Of a stretch of DNA of 64,000 bases, positions 33,030 to 41,654 are shown piece by piece. Position 1 is the first letter of the stretch, and every line of letters starts with the position of its first letter. A program made the translations under genes and the position numbers. Source of the DNA: CAVQBJ01 sp963710725 (GTDB taxonomy: Bacteria > Actinomycetota > Thermoleophilia > Solirubrobacterales > Solirubrobacteraceae). The notes beneath the pieces are model-generated. The model made no database searches. It worked only from the letters and a program-made list of their open reading frames with translations, and had not been told where the DNA came from. Where the stretch lies: contig CAVQBJ010000005.1 of NCBI GenBank assembly GCA_963710725.1, positions 1 to 64,000 of the forward strand, given 5' to 3'.

Positions 33030-33656
33030 ATGTCCGAAGCACCGACAGAGCCACGGCGCGTCACGCGGCGACTGCGAAGTGACGCCGCAGCGAATCGTGA
33101 ACGCATCCTCGCCGCCGCCACGATCGCGGTCAGGCGCGACGGCGAGAGAGTGCCGATGGCGACCATCGCCGACGAGGCGGGCGTCGGGATCGGAACCCTC
33201 TACCGCCACTACCCGACGCGCCCGGCCCTCTTAGCGGCTCTGACCTTGCGCTCCTTCCAACTCGTCCTAGAGCACGCGCGCGCCGCCGCGCTGAGCGACC
33301 AGCCGGCCCCCGCCGCACTCGAGCAGTTCTTCGACCAGACGATCGCGGCACGTAATGAGCTGATCCTCCCCCTCCACGGCGGCCCCATCATCGACGACGA
33401 GAAGATCGCCGCGCTTCGGACCGAGATCCGCAACCTACTCGAGCAGGTCCTCGCCCGCGGACGCCGCGACCAGACCATCCGACCAGACGCTACCCCGATC
33501 GACATCATCATCACCGGAGCGATGCTCGCCCAGCCACTCCCGCGCGCAGATAACTGGGACCAGCTCGCGCGCCGGCAAGCCAGAATCTTCGTCGCAGGCC
33601 TCGCCGCCACCGACCCACCACTCCCCAGCTTGCGACCCAGCCGAGCCCGACGCTAA
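33030..33656 (+). CDS. TetR-family transcriptional regulator
   Basis: A 208-residue regulator. The helix-turn-helix is RRLRSDAAANRERILAAATI... MATIADEAGVGIGTLYRHYPTRPALLAAL (about residues 13-70), and the C-terminal part (FDQTIAARNELILPLHGG) matches a TetR_C subgroup seen next to cupin and SDR genes. It probably represses itself and the divergent cupin gene through the site at 32945-32968. Confidence 0.9.
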   Translation: MSEAPTEPRRVTRRLRSDAAANRERILAAATIAVRRDGERVPMATIADEAGVGIGTLYRHYPTRPALLAALTLRSFQLVLEHARAAALSDQPAPAALEQFFDQTIAARNELILPLHGGPIIDDEKIAALRTEIRNLLEQVLARGRRDQTIRPDATPIDIIITGAMLAQPLPRADNWDQLARRQARIFVAGLAATDPPLPSLRPSRARR

Positions 33657-33807
33657 GACGAGTGCGCGCGCATCAGACCTCCATTGACGACATCACGAGC
33701 CTGAGGGGACAAGTGGGGCCAGCCCACCAATGCGCGGACAGGAGGGACGAGCCGGCGATTCCTCTGTCGCGGCCCAGATCCAAGACCTAGTCCGTAGGCT
33801 TCGAGTC

Positions 33808-34245
33808 ATGAGCGCGGCGGAGAACAAGCGGCTGATGCGTCATGCGTTCGACGAGCTTGCGAGCGGAAACGGCGCACCGTTCATGGACCGGCTCAGCGAT
33901 GACGTTTGCTGGACGATCATGGGCTCCACGGCCTGGTCGCGGACCTACGAGGGCAAGCAGGCAGTGCGCGACGAGTTGATGCGTCCGCTGTTCGCGCAGT
34001 TCGCAGACCGCTACACCAACGAGGCGACTCGCATCGTCGCCGACGGCGACATCGTCGTGATCGAGTGCCGCGGCGAGGCCACAACAAAGGCGGGGAAGCC
34101 CTACAACCAGACGTATTGCTACGTCTGTCGCCTAACCGACGGCAAGGTGCGCGAGCTTACCGAGTACCTCGACACCGAAATGGTCAGCGCCGCACTCGAT
34201 CCTCCCGGATCGCCGCAAAGGGTGACCGCCGGCGACAGTGAATGA
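33808..34245 (+). CDS. SnoaL-like/NTF2-fold protein
   Basis: A 145-residue protein with the NTF2-like (ketosteroid-isomerase) fold: NKRLMRHAFDELASGNGAPF, DDVCWTIMGSTAWSRTYEGK, FADRYTNEATRIVADGDIVV and YNQTYCYVCRLTDGKV. Such proteins bind or isomerise small hydrophobic molecules; no catalytic Asp can be assigned with confidence. The start is ATG 33808; the frame is open 78 bp further 5' without homology. Confidence 0.82.
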   Translation: MSAAENKRLMRHAFDELASGNGAPFMDRLSDDVCWTIMGSTAWSRTYEGKQAVRDELMRPLFAQFADRYTNEATRIVADGDIVVIECRGEATTKAGKPYNQTYCYVCRLTDGKVRELTEYLDTEMVSAALDPPGSPQRVTAGDSE

Positions 34246-34349
34246 CTGGCGTCGCACGGCTGCGGTTGCGCACCTGCTTCGATGCCGGAACGCCATCTGG
34301 AGGGCGCCAGCCTCTGTCCTGCCTCGCGCGGACAGGAGGCCGTGGCTGC

Positions 34350-34709
34350 TTAGCCGGGCTCTGCTCGGTCCAAGTACACGACTCGGTCTGCGATCTGCTC
34401 GCCGGCGATGGCTTGGATCGCCGCGATGAGCGGACCGATCCCGGCAGGGCGACGCGAGAAGCGGCTGGAGAGGGCAATTAGAACGCCGTGGTGGTGGGCG
34501 CCGGAGGTGCTGTGCTCGGCAGCGAGTCGCGTGAAGTCGCCGACGTTCTCGGTGAGCACGCAATAGCCGCCGGCGACTGCTGCGCCGAAGACCTCGGGAT
34601 CCGACGCGCCGGCGAGTCGAAGATCCGCGACTGTGGTCGCTTCGATTCCAGCGGCTCGAAGCGTTTTGGCCACGGTGGGCGGGTACATCTCGTCGACGAG
34701 GATCTTCAC
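34350..34709 (-). CDS. DUF5615 PIN-like toxin
   Basis: A 119-residue PIN-like protein: MKILVDEMYPPTVAKTLRAA (D6, E7), GYCVLTENVGDFTRL (E, D) and a C-terminal half. DUF5615 proteins are predicted ribonuclease toxins related to VapC. It starts in an ATGA overlap (34706-34709) with the upstream antitoxin, so the two are translationally coupled. Confidence 0.85.
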   Translation of the reverse strand: MKILVDEMYPPTVAKTLRAAGIEATTVADLRLAGASDPEVFGAAVAGGYCVLTENVGDFTRLAAEHSTSGAHHHGVLIALSSRFSRRPAGIGPLIAAIQAIAGEQIADRVVYLDRAEPG

Positions 34710-35095
34710 CGCGCTTCGGCCGCTGCTGTTTCGCTGCGGTGAAGCTCAATCCGGGCTTGGATCTCGTCCGGGTAGGCGGCGCGGTAGGCGAGTGCCGCGT
34801 CGATCTGGGCGCGGGAGACGACGCCGTCGGCGGCGAGCTCTGCGGCTGGGTTCTCGATCGATGCGAGGTCGTCGATCCACATCGCGACCTCCCACACGTC
34901 GGGGCCTGCGATCAGTCCGGCGCGGCGGCCGGTTGGGCCGTCGCGGAAGGTGATCATCGGATGCTCGTCACGGCGCGCGCCCTCCTCCGCGTATCGGCGA
35001 AGGCGATCGGACAGGCTCTCGCCCGCGGCGCGCGCACGTAGCCGTAGTCGCTCGGCGAGACGGTCATCGAGGCGGACAGACACATTCACGGACAT
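34706..35095 (-). CDS. Antitoxin of the DUF5615 module (RHH plus toxin-binding domain)
   Basis: A 129-residue protein. The N-terminus (MSVNVSVRLDDRLAERLRLR ARAAGESLSDRLRRYAEEG) is a ribbon-helix-helix DNA-binding domain. The C-terminal part (PMITFRDGPTGRRAGLIAGP, VSRAQIDAALAYRAAYPDEI) resembles the DUF433-type partner of DUF5615 toxins. The start ATG 35095 is chosen over the frame to 35119 because the RHH strand begins there. It overlaps the toxin by 4 bp and probably represses its own promoter in the 41-bp gap to the divergent recombinase. Confidence 0.82.
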   Translation of the reverse strand: MSVNVSVRLDDRLAERLRLRARAAGESLSDRLRRYAEEGARRDEHPMITFRDGPTGRRAGLIAGPDVWEVAMWIDDLASIENPAAELAADGVVSRAQIDAALAYRAAYPDEIQARIELHRSETAAAEAR

Positions 35096-35136
35096 GCCTA
35101 CAGTGTTGCACGTTGTCAACAGCAGGAGGTGGGGTG

Positions 35137-35826
35137 ATGAAATCCATCGCTCTCGACGCCGCCGGCCATCGCCGCTCCCCGGCGACGATGCCCGGCTACC
35201 ACCAAGGCCGTGCGCCGCGCAACAAGGGCATGCGGTACCCGGCCGATCCGCCGACGATCGAAGAGATCGTCGCAGTGATGCGAGTCGCCGGCGAGAAATC
35301 CGAGGGACTGCGACTCCGGGCGCTGATCGTCCTGCTCTGGCGCGCCGGACTCAGGGTCGGAGAAGCGCTTGCGCTTGCGGAGACCGATCTCGACCGCTCT
35401 CGGGGCGCGGTGCTCGTGCGCCGCGGGAAGGGCGGGAAGCGTCGCGAGGTCGGGATGGACCGCTGGGCGTGGCAGCAACTCGATCCGTGGCTCGAGCTCC
35501 GGCCGGGTCTGCCCGTCGGAGCTCTGCTCTGCGTGATCCATGGCCCGACAAGCGGCCGGCTTTGGGAGGCGTCCGCCGCCCGCAAGCAGCTAAAGCATGC
35601 CGCTGCCGCAGCCGGTGTCCTTCCGCACCAACTCCGCCATGCGCACGCCATTGAGATGGCACACGAGGGCATCCCACTGGTCGTGATCCAACGCCAACTT
35701 GGGCACGCCAATCTCGGCATCACCTCGATCTACCTCCAGGGGATCGATAGCTCCGAGATCATCGACACCGTCCACGCGAGGCCTGCGCCCACGATCAGCG
35801 CGACCGCCGGGCTCTCGCAGCTCTGA
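35137..35826 (+). CDS. Short tyrosine recombinase / integrase
   Basis: A 229-residue phage-integrase-family recombinase. The catalytic set is present: R73 (AGLRVGEAL), K98 or K101 (RRGKGGKRREV), H164-x-x-R167 (LPHQLRHAHAI), H190 (QLGHANLG) and nucleophile Y199 (SIYLQ). Only about 40 residues precede the catalytic domain, so the usual SAM-like core-binding domain is reduced or missing. Strong AGGAGG before ATG 35137. It is the only recombinase in the window and a candidate for the tRNA-Gly integrations, though it lies 6 kb from the nearest repeat. Confidence 0.88.
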   Translation: MKSIALDAAGHRRSPATMPGYHQGRAPRNKGMRYPADPPTIEEIVAVMRVAGEKSEGLRLRALIVLLWRAGLRVGEALALAETDLDRSRGAVLVRRGKGGKRREVGMDRWAWQQLDPWLELRPGLPVGALLCVIHGPTSGRLWEASAARKQLKHAAAAAGVLPHQLRHAHAIEMAHEGIPLVVIQRQLGHANLGITSIYLQGIDSSEIIDTVHARPAPTISATAGLSQL

Positions 35827-36272
35827 CAGACCAGGCCGCCGGCCCGGCTCACGCCGACCGGCGGCCACACCCTCGCCTGGCCAATACGAGGGAGGACCCT
35901 TGTTGCGGCGAGATACCTCCTTTGGCGTGGCTGCGGTACTCCGCTGCGCCGCCATCGACGCACTCGCAGCCGCCCCGAAGCATGGCGCATCGCACGGCGT
36001 CCCCCAGCTCGGCCTCCGCGCTGGCCTTTGGCACGGACCATGCGTCGCGTCCGCAGGGGATGCGCATCCGGAGGGGCGCCGCGAACCCTGAGCCTAGTCC
36101 GTTGGCGCCTGCAGCAAAAAGCCGGAGAACGTCAGTGGGAGATTTAGCGTATTGCGTGCGTCCTCCCCAGAGCATCGACCCGGGCCCGATGCGGTGAGCG
36201 AGCCGAGCCTCGGGGCCTGGAGTTGGGTTCCCGGCCGGCGGGCGCTGGACGCCGGTGCCGGTGTCGCAGAGC
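35827..36272. other. Intergenic, no recognised gene
   Basis: 446 bp between the recombinase and the TetR gene. Several short frames exist on both strands, but none shows a ribosome site with a recognisable product. No att repeat, tRNA or strong hairpin was found. Confidence 0.5.
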
Positions 36273-36986
36273 TCATGATCGCGTCCGGTTCGTGGGTTGA
36301 GCGGCGATGCCGTGCAGCACGAGCTCGGTCGTGTGCTGGGTGAACCGTTCGATCAGCTCCTGGTCGAGCCGCTCGCCGGCTACGTCCTCGAGCCAGCTGC
36401 GGGCCGCGAACAGGAACTCGCACATTCCGACAAGTGAGAAGAAGAACAGGGTCGGGTCGACGTTGCGAAACTCGCCTCGCGCACCGCCCGCGGCCAGCAG
36501 TTCCCGGTAGAAGTCAAGGGTGGGGCGTCCGATGGCCTCGGCCATGCCGGCGGCGGGGTGCTCGCCGGCGCGCAGTCGCTCCGCGAGCTGGTTTACATAG
36601 GGGAAGCGGACGAAGTTGCGCACGACCTCCGCGACGTGAAGGCGAAGCTTCTCCTCGGGTGGCAGATCGAGGCTGGCGAGCCGGTCCAGTCTGGCCAGCA
36701 CGCCGCGGCGGTCGCGTTCGACGAGCGCTTCGAGCAGTTGCGTCTTGCCGCCGAAGCAGTAGCTGACCATCGCCAGCTGTAAACCGGCCCGCTCGCAGAT
36801 CTGGCTGACCGATGGTTCCGCGCCCGCGCGTTCGTAGAGCAACTCGTGGGTGGCTTGAAGGAGCTTCTCGCGGGAGAGGTCGGCTCCCTTCAGCGACGGG
36901 TCAAGCGGCGGAGGATTCGCGGCGCTGTGACGGCGGCGCGTCCGTCGGGCGGGGCTCGTCGGTGGTGGGCTCACCTGCGCAATCAT
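36273..36986 (-). CDS. TetR-family transcriptional regulator
   Basis: A 237-residue regulator with an N-terminal Pro/Arg-rich extension (residues 1-35), then a helix-turn-helix (LSREKLLQATHELLYERAGA... SVSQICERAGLQLAMVSYCFGGKTQLLEALV), and a C-terminal domain with FPYVNQLAERLRAGEH and TLFFFSLVGMCEFLFAARSW. Start ATG 36986. It is divergent from the SDR remnant and P450 gene, with a palindromic site between them, and probably controlled that pair. Confidence 0.88.
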   Translation of the reverse strand: MIAQVSPPPTSPARRTRRRHSAANPPPLDPSLKGADLSREKLLQATHELLYERAGAEPSVSQICERAGLQLAMVSYCFGGKTQLLEALVERDRRGVLARLDRLASLDLPPEEKLRLHVAEVVRNFVRFPYVNQLAERLRAGEHPAAGMAEAIGRPTLDFYRELLAAGGARGEFRNVDPTLFFFSLVGMCEFLFAARSWLEDVAGERLDQELIERFTQHTTELVLHGIAAQPTNRTRS

Positions 36987-36998
36987 TGCATAGCCGAT

Positions 36999-37036
36999 TG
37001 AATGTTCGTATAGGGTCTGTCTGAATGTTCGTTCAG
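36999..37036. promoter_or_regulatory. Operator-like repeats upstream of TetR/P450
   Basis: TGAATGTTCGT occurs at 36999-37009 and 37022-37032. The second lies in CTGAA-TGTTCG-TTCAG (37021-37036), a 5-bp inverted repeat. Two copies 23 bp apart just before the TetR start (36986) fit an autoregulatory TetR operator. Confidence 0.55.
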
Positions 37037-37177
37037 GAATTGGGTGTTGAGTGCCCGGCGTTGCACGCGGAGAACGTTGATGACCGAGACTCTGAAGCTG
37101 CTGTCGCTGCCCGCCTCGAGGTCGGGGACGGCGTCGCGAGTGTCTGCCCGCGGCGAGAAGCGATCGCATGACCCCAC

Positions 37178-37546
37178 GCCGTCGAGAACCTGATGAGGGT
37201 GCTCGCGATCGAATGGGCCCGCTACGGAATCAAGCCAGTCGCGGTCGCTCCCGGAATCGTCGACACCGACACCTTCCGCACGAAATACTCGGCCCAGGGC
37301 GTGGAGCATTGGGCCACGAGCGCGCTCAGCCGACGGCTCGTGGCCCGCGAGGACGTCGCACGCGCGATTGCGTTCCTGGCCTCGCCCGGCGGGGACGCGA
37401 TTACCGGAGGCGTTATCGACGTCGACGCCGGCCACGACGTCCACCAGACGCGCCTCCCTTCTCCCGCGCTCAGCGACCGGACCGGCAGACCCTGGCGGAG
37501 GGCCGCCGCGGATGAGACTCACCGACCAAACGAGGACACGATATGA
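37178..37546 (+). pseudogene. C-terminal half of an SDR, N-terminus missing
   Basis: From AVENLMRVLAIEWARYGIKP (about 37178) through VAPGIVDTDTFRTKYSAQG to ITGGVIDVDAGHDV this is the last 100 residues of a classical SDR. The Rossmann glycine motif and the catalytic Ser and Tyr-x-x-x-Lys are absent; a stop codon lies in frame just upstream of the homology. A start at ATG 37193 would give a 117-residue product without active site. Its stop overlaps the ATG of the P450 (ATGA), so it was probably an operon partner. Confidence 0.65.
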
Positions 37547-38913
37547 CCACAACCGTACTGGCCGGCGCCGAAACGCATGAGGGCGCGCTCCCGCCGGGGC
37601 CAAGCGCGCCTCGCGCGTGGCAGATGGCGGCCTGGACCGCACGCCTAGGGCCCTTCCTGCTGCGAACGCGCGCCCGCTACGGCGACACGTTCACGATTCG
37701 TCTCATGGGGGACACGTTCGTCCTCCTGTGCGATCCGGAGGACGTCAAGCAGGCGTTCACCGGCGATCCGCGGCTGCTGCGCGCCGGCGAGGCCAACCGG
37801 ATCCTGCGGCCGTTCCTCGGTCCCCGCTCGGTGCTGCTGCTCGACGAGCCCGAGCACATGGTCGATCGCAAGCTGATGCTGCCGCCCTTCCACGGTGAGC
37901 GCATGCAGCGCTACCGCGAGATCATGTGCGAGGTGGCGTGCGCCGAGATCGCCCGCTGGCCGCGCGGCGCGCCGGTGCCACTGTGGCCGAGCATGCAAGC
38001 GATCACCCTCGAAGTCATCCTGCGCGCAGTGTTCGGGCTACGCGAGCGCGAGCGCCTTGTCGCGCTCAAGGAAGCCCTGCTGGCACTGATCGACTGGACG
38101 ACCCAACCGTCGCGACTGGCCTTCCTCGGGATCGTCGGCCCTGATCGCGTAGAGCGCGATCGCCGTCTGCGTCGCGCGCTCGACGGCGTCGACACGCTGC
38201 TTCTGGCCGAGATCGCGCGCCGACGCGACGCGCCCGACCTGGCCGAGCGCGACGACATCCTCTCGCTGCTGTTGCTCGCGCGCTACGAGGACGGCACCTC
38301 GATGGACGACCGCTCCCTGCGCGATGAGCTCGTGACGCTGCTGATCGCCGGACACGAGACGACCGCCACCTCGCTCGCCTGGGCGCTGGAGCGGCTCATG
38401 CGCCACCCGCAGTCCCTGCGCAGGGCACAGCAGGACGCCGTCGGCGGCGATGGCGAGTACCTGGACGCCGTCGTGAAGGAGACCCTGCGCCTGCGACCGG
38501 TGATACCGATCGTCGGGCGCGTGCTCGGGGAGCCGATGACCTTTGGCGGCCATCGGCTCCCGGCGGGCGCGGTCGTTGCGCCCTGCATCTTCCTGATGCA
38601 TCGCCGCGAGGACGTGTATCCGCAGGCGGCGCGCTTCCGGCCCGAGCGGTTCCTCGAGCGGCCGGCCGGCACGTACACGTGGCTGCCGTTCGGCGGGGGC
38701 GTGCGACGCTGCCTGGGCGCGAGCTTCGCCCAGTTTGAGATGCGCCAGGTGCTCGCCGAGGTGCTGGCCGCCGTCGACCTGCAGCCGCCGCGGGCCGAAG
38801 CCGAAGCCGTGGCGCGCCGCGGGATAACGCTCGCGCCCGCTGGCGCGGCGACGGCGATCGTAAGCGATCGTCGCGCCGCGGCGGCTCCCGTGGCGCCGGC
38901 GCTCGTCGCGTGA
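37543..38913 (+). CDS. Cytochrome P450
   Basis: A 456-residue soluble P450. The I-helix motif is A269-G-H-E-T-T274, the K-helix E313-x-x-R316 (KETLRLRP), and the heme-ligand loop FGGGVRRCLGA has Cys390. The proline-rich start (ALPPGPSAPRAWQM) and overall pattern resemble CYP110/CYP197-like fatty acid or terpenoid hydroxylases. It needs a ferredoxin partner, which is not encoded here. It starts in an ATGA overlap with the SDR remnant and probably is under control of the TetR regulator at 36273. Confidence 0.92.
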   Translation: MTTTVLAGAETHEGALPPGPSAPRAWQMAAWTARLGPFLLRTRARYGDTFTIRLMGDTFVLLCDPEDVKQAFTGDPRLLRAGEANRILRPFLGPRSVLLLDEPEHMVDRKLMLPPFHGERMQRYREIMCEVACAEIARWPRGAPVPLWPSMQAITLEVILRAVFGLRERERLVALKEALLALIDWTTQPSRLAFLGIVGPDRVERDRRLRRALDGVDTLLLAEIARRRDAPDLAERDDILSLLLLARYEDGTSMDDRSLRDELVTLLIAGHETTATSLAWALERLMRHPQSLRRAQQDAVGGDGEYLDAVVKETLRLRPVIPIVGRVLGEPMTFGGHRLPAGAVVAPCIFLMHRREDVYPQAARFRPERFLERPAGTYTWLPFGGGVRRCLGASFAQFEMRQVLAEVLAAVDLQPPRAEAEAVARRGITLAPAGAATAIVSDRRAAAAPVAPALVA

Positions 38914-39267
38914 TGGACGCGTCGCCTCGCCCGACGCTAGCCGAAGGGCGACCGCAGCGGCGACGCCTCGACCGTCCCGACACCGAGCCGGCGCGATCAG
39001 ATTGCCACGCGAGCGATCGTCCGCGTCCCGACCCGCTTTCGTGTCCGGACGCGCCTATCGACGCAGCGGCCGGCCGTCCCGGTATGCGCGGAACGCGCGC
39101 ATCTTCGTGACGATGACCGAAGAGACTTGCCGGCGCGCGGACGGCAGGAGGGCTTGGGCGTGATCGCGCCGCGGCGGATCCGCTCGGCGCTCGATCGCCG
39201 TGCGCCCAGTCGGCGATACGATCGAGCGCCCTCCATCGAGTACAGGCTTCCGCTGGAATGATCGAGG
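38914..39267. other. Intergenic, no recognised gene
   Basis: 354 bp between the P450 and the F420-type oxidoreductase. Neither strand shows a recognisable coding segment, RNA gene or clear repeat. Confidence 0.5.
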
Positions 39268-39780
39268 ATGACTGCTCGACTCAAGCATGTCGACCCGAAT
39301 CGCCCGCGCCGCTTGTTCAGCCGTGCCTCTGCACGGTTTTCTGCCACGCGCGTAAGCAGGTTCCTCTCGGCCAGGATCGTTTGGAAGCTCGACCCATACC
39401 TGTTGCGCATGACTCGCGGCCGCATCGGGATGGGGCTCGTCCTGCCTACGGCCCTGCTGGAAACCCACGGCGCGAAGACTGGCTTGCGGCGGCGCAACGC
39501 GGTCATCTACTTCCATGACGGCGACCGAGTGACCATCGTCGCTTCGTTTGCCGGCGCTCCGAAACATCCGGCGTGGTTTCACAATCTGCTGGCGCATCCA
39601 GACGTAACGTTCGGCGGCATTTCGATGCGTGCGACGGTGGTCGACGACGAAGCCGAGCGTCGACGACTCTGGACCCTCGCCGACCGCGTGTTTGCACCGT
39701 ACGCGACCTACCGCCGAGACGCAGCGAAGTCCGGCCGGCGGATCCCGATCGTTCAGCTCACCGAGCGCACGGAGCCATAG
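39268..39780 (+). CDS. Deazaflavin (F420)-dependent nitroreductase family protein (Ddn-like)
   Basis: A 170-residue split-barrel protein of the Ddn/F420 family: LLETHGAKTGLRRRNAVIYF (residues about 63-82), the cofactor loop VTIVASFAGAPKHPAWFHNL and LLAHPDVTF. Members reduce enones, quinones or nitro compounds with reduced F420. The match to the H..A..G..R and PKHPAWFHNL motifs is strong. ATG 39268 is preceded by a weak GAGG. It stands alone. Confidence 0.9.
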   Translation: MTARLKHVDPNRPRRLFSRASARFSATRVSRFLSARIVWKLDPYLLRMTRGRIGMGLVLPTALLETHGAKTGLRRRNAVIYFHDGDRVTIVASFAGAPKHPAWFHNLLAHPDVTFGGISMRATVVDDEAERRRLWTLADRVFAPYATYRRDAAKSGRRIPIVQLTERTEP

Positions 39781-40025
39781 GCGGCCCGCCGCCGTCCTCC
39801 TGCGGAATCTGCTGCGACGCCACCACGAGCATCTGGCAGCCGCACGATTGCGCCCCCGTTGCGCGCCGAGGAGGGACGTCGCGGTCGGACGAGTGCGGGC
39901 GCAGCCGCTGGCGAGCCCCCAGCTCCGCGCGTGGCGATTCTTGAGACTCGCGACGCGCGCACGTACCAGACCTGCGTTCGTGCTTGCTCGGATGTGCCTG
40001 GTCGTTGGCACCAGCATGGCTCCCA

Positions 40026-40415
40026 TCACGCCTGGGCGCTGAGCGGTTCCAGCAGTTGGATGACGTTCCCCTCCGGGTCCACGCCGTCACAACGGCGAAA
40101 GTCGCGGAAATCCCACGCGGTGTCCGGGGGATCGATGTACCCGCCCAGCGCCTCAGCACCCGCTCGGATCTCCTCGATGCTCCGCACGGCGAACCCGAGC
40201 TTGATCGGCACCTCCGTCCGTCGACGGGCAGGCGCCGAGATCTCAATCGTGGCCCAGAGCTCTTCCGCGGCCCGGACCAGAGATAGCGTCCACTCCTCAG
40301 CTGCCAGAACGCGGTAGCGGTCACCACCCTCGACGGTGGCAAACCCCAGGCACTGCTCGTAGAACGCCGACATCCGGTCGAGGTCCTTCACGTAGATGAC
40401 GCCGACCGCGCTCAC
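40026..40415 (-). CDS. VOC-family (glyoxalase/bleomycin-resistance fold) protein
   Basis: A 129-residue protein with paired beta-alpha-beta-beta-beta units: VGVIYVKDLDRMSAFYEQCL GFATVEG at the start and KLGFAVRSIEEIRAGAEALG ... DGVDPEGNVIQLLEPL at the end, with the usual DPEGN motif and terminal Glu metal ligand. The function may be a dioxygenase, lyase or binding protein. The start is GTG 40415; the frame is open to 40514 without homology. Confidence 0.85.
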   Translation of the reverse strand: MSAVGVIYVKDLDRMSAFYEQCLGFATVEGGDRYRVLAAEEWTLSLVRAAEELWATIEISAPARRRTEVPIKLGFAVRSIEEIRAGAEALGGYIDPPDTAWDFRDFRRCDGVDPEGNVIQLLEPLSAQA

Positions 40416-40729
40416 GGCGCTCGGAGAGTACCGGCGCGAGCGGCCACGCCCGCCGCCCGCGTCATGGTCACGCTCGCCGCTAACCACGGGCCCGGACGTG
40501 GGCCCCACGCCCACGCCGAGACTGGCGACTCGGCGGCCCGGACCGAGCGACCAACCACGACACCTGCTCTTCTCGCGCGACGGGCATCGGGTCGCGGCAA
40601 CCGAAGCACCCGCAACGCGCGGACAGGAGGACTCTCGTCACTACCGGCGCGATGACATCGCCGGCTCGGCCGCGATGGTCGACTCGATGATGTGTATAAG
40701 CGGAGGCTACAAAGGTGTATGCTGTGGGC
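40416..40729. other. Intergenic with likely vapBC promoter
   Basis: 314 bp without a recognised gene. Just before the antitoxin start GTGTAT occurs twice (about 40692 and 40715), 23 bp apart, in an AT-richer stretch with TGTATAAG; it may hold the vapBC promoter and its autoregulatory sites. Confidence 0.4.
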
Positions 40730-40951
40730 ATGGCTACAGCACCCACAAAGCGCACGAACATCAACCTCGACAAGGCCCTCGTCGAGGAAGCGGCCGTCGT
40801 ACTGGGCACGGATCAGACGACGGAAACCGTCCACGCAGCCCTCCGCGACGTGGTCGAGCGGGCCGCGCGCCAGCGACTCGCCGAGCGCGACTTCGCAGGC
40901 CTCACGCCGCCAGCGCTTGACGAGCTACGCCGCCCGCGAAACCGCACGTAG
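40730..40951 (+). CDS. VapB-like antitoxin
   Basis: A 73-residue protein: TKRTNINLDKALVEEAAVVLGTDQTTETVHAALRDVVERAA, the VapB-type ribbon-helix-helix domain (type II, KRTNINLD), then a toxin-binding tail ending LDELRRPRNRT. The start is ATG 40730; an in-frame start at 40715 is less likely. The toxin gene begins at the base after its stop, so the two are co-translated. Confidence 0.87.
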   Translation: MATAPTKRTNINLDKALVEEAAVVLGTDQTTETVHAALRDVVERAARQRLAERDFAGLTPPALDELRRPRNRT

Positions 40952-41371
40952 GTGCAACTCGCCGATACCAGCGCCTGGAGCTGGACACGAGCCGTCGGCG
41001 GCGAGCTACGCCGAGGTTTCGACGAGGCCCTGGTCGACGGCGAAGTCGCGACCTGCGACATGGTCCGCCTGGAACTCCTCCACAGCGCCCAGAACGCCAC
41101 CGAGTTCCGTGCCCTGCGCCGCGATCTCCAAGCGCTCCCGGACTGCCCCATCGAGAAGGAGCAATGGCAGCGAGCCCTCGACGTCTACGGGCGACTCGCC
41201 GAGCGGGGTGGGCTACACCAACGCGCCGTAAAGCACCCCGATCTACTGATCGCGGCCGCCGCCGAAGCTGCGGGCGTAACGGTGCTCCACTACGACGAGG
41301 ACTATGACCGGATAGCCGCCATCACCGGACAAGACGTCCGCTGGCTCGCCCGGCGCGGCTCACTGCGCTGA
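40952..41371 (+). CDS. VapC-like PIN-domain toxin
   Basis: A 139-residue PIN ribonuclease: QLADTSAWSW (D5), CDMVRLELLHSAQN (E), KHPDLLIAAAAEAAGV (D) and LHYDEDYDRIAAI (D). All four acidic positions of the active site are present. GTG start at 40952 directly after the antitoxin TAG. It is the last gene before the tRNA-Gly repeat at 41502; toxin-antitoxin genes at element ends can stabilise the element. Confidence 0.9.
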   Translation: MQLADTSAWSWTRAVGGELRRGFDEALVDGEVATCDMVRLELLHSAQNATEFRALRRDLQALPDCPIEKEQWQRALDVYGRLAERGGLHQRAVKHPDLLIAAAAEAAGVTVLHYDEDYDRIAAITGQDVRWLARRGSLR

Positions 41372-41501
41372 ACAACCCGATCAACAGCGACACCCCGTTC
41401 ATCGGCGACGGCACCCTCGTGGTCGCGGCGGGCGCCGCGCAAGACCGCTCAAGCGGCGTCGGGCGACTCCACCGGCCACTCGACGCAACGAGCCGCCTCT
41501 T

Positions 41502-41554
41502 TGCCATGCAGAAGGTCGAGGGTTCGAGTCCCTTCATCCACTACATCCGCTTCA
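41502..41554 (+). repeat. tRNA-Gly(GCC) 3'-half repeat, copy 2 (with 9-nt insertion)
   Basis: 41502-41539 is identical to positions 1-38 of the window. Then ACTACATCC is inserted before GCTTCA, giving CATCC twice. There is no tRNA 5' half upstream and no terminator downstream, so this is not a tRNA gene. It is best read as an att site left by integration into tRNA-Gly. It lies 130 bp after the vapC gene and about 100 bp before the 2267-residue protein. Confidence 0.85.
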
Positions 41555-41654
41555 GCCCTGCCCAGCAGCTGAGCGCTCGCGGTCGATGCGCCTGATGGGG
41601 CGAGCGGCGTGCGCCGCAGTTGACGTGCGGGCGCGGACCTATAACAGTGAGGCC

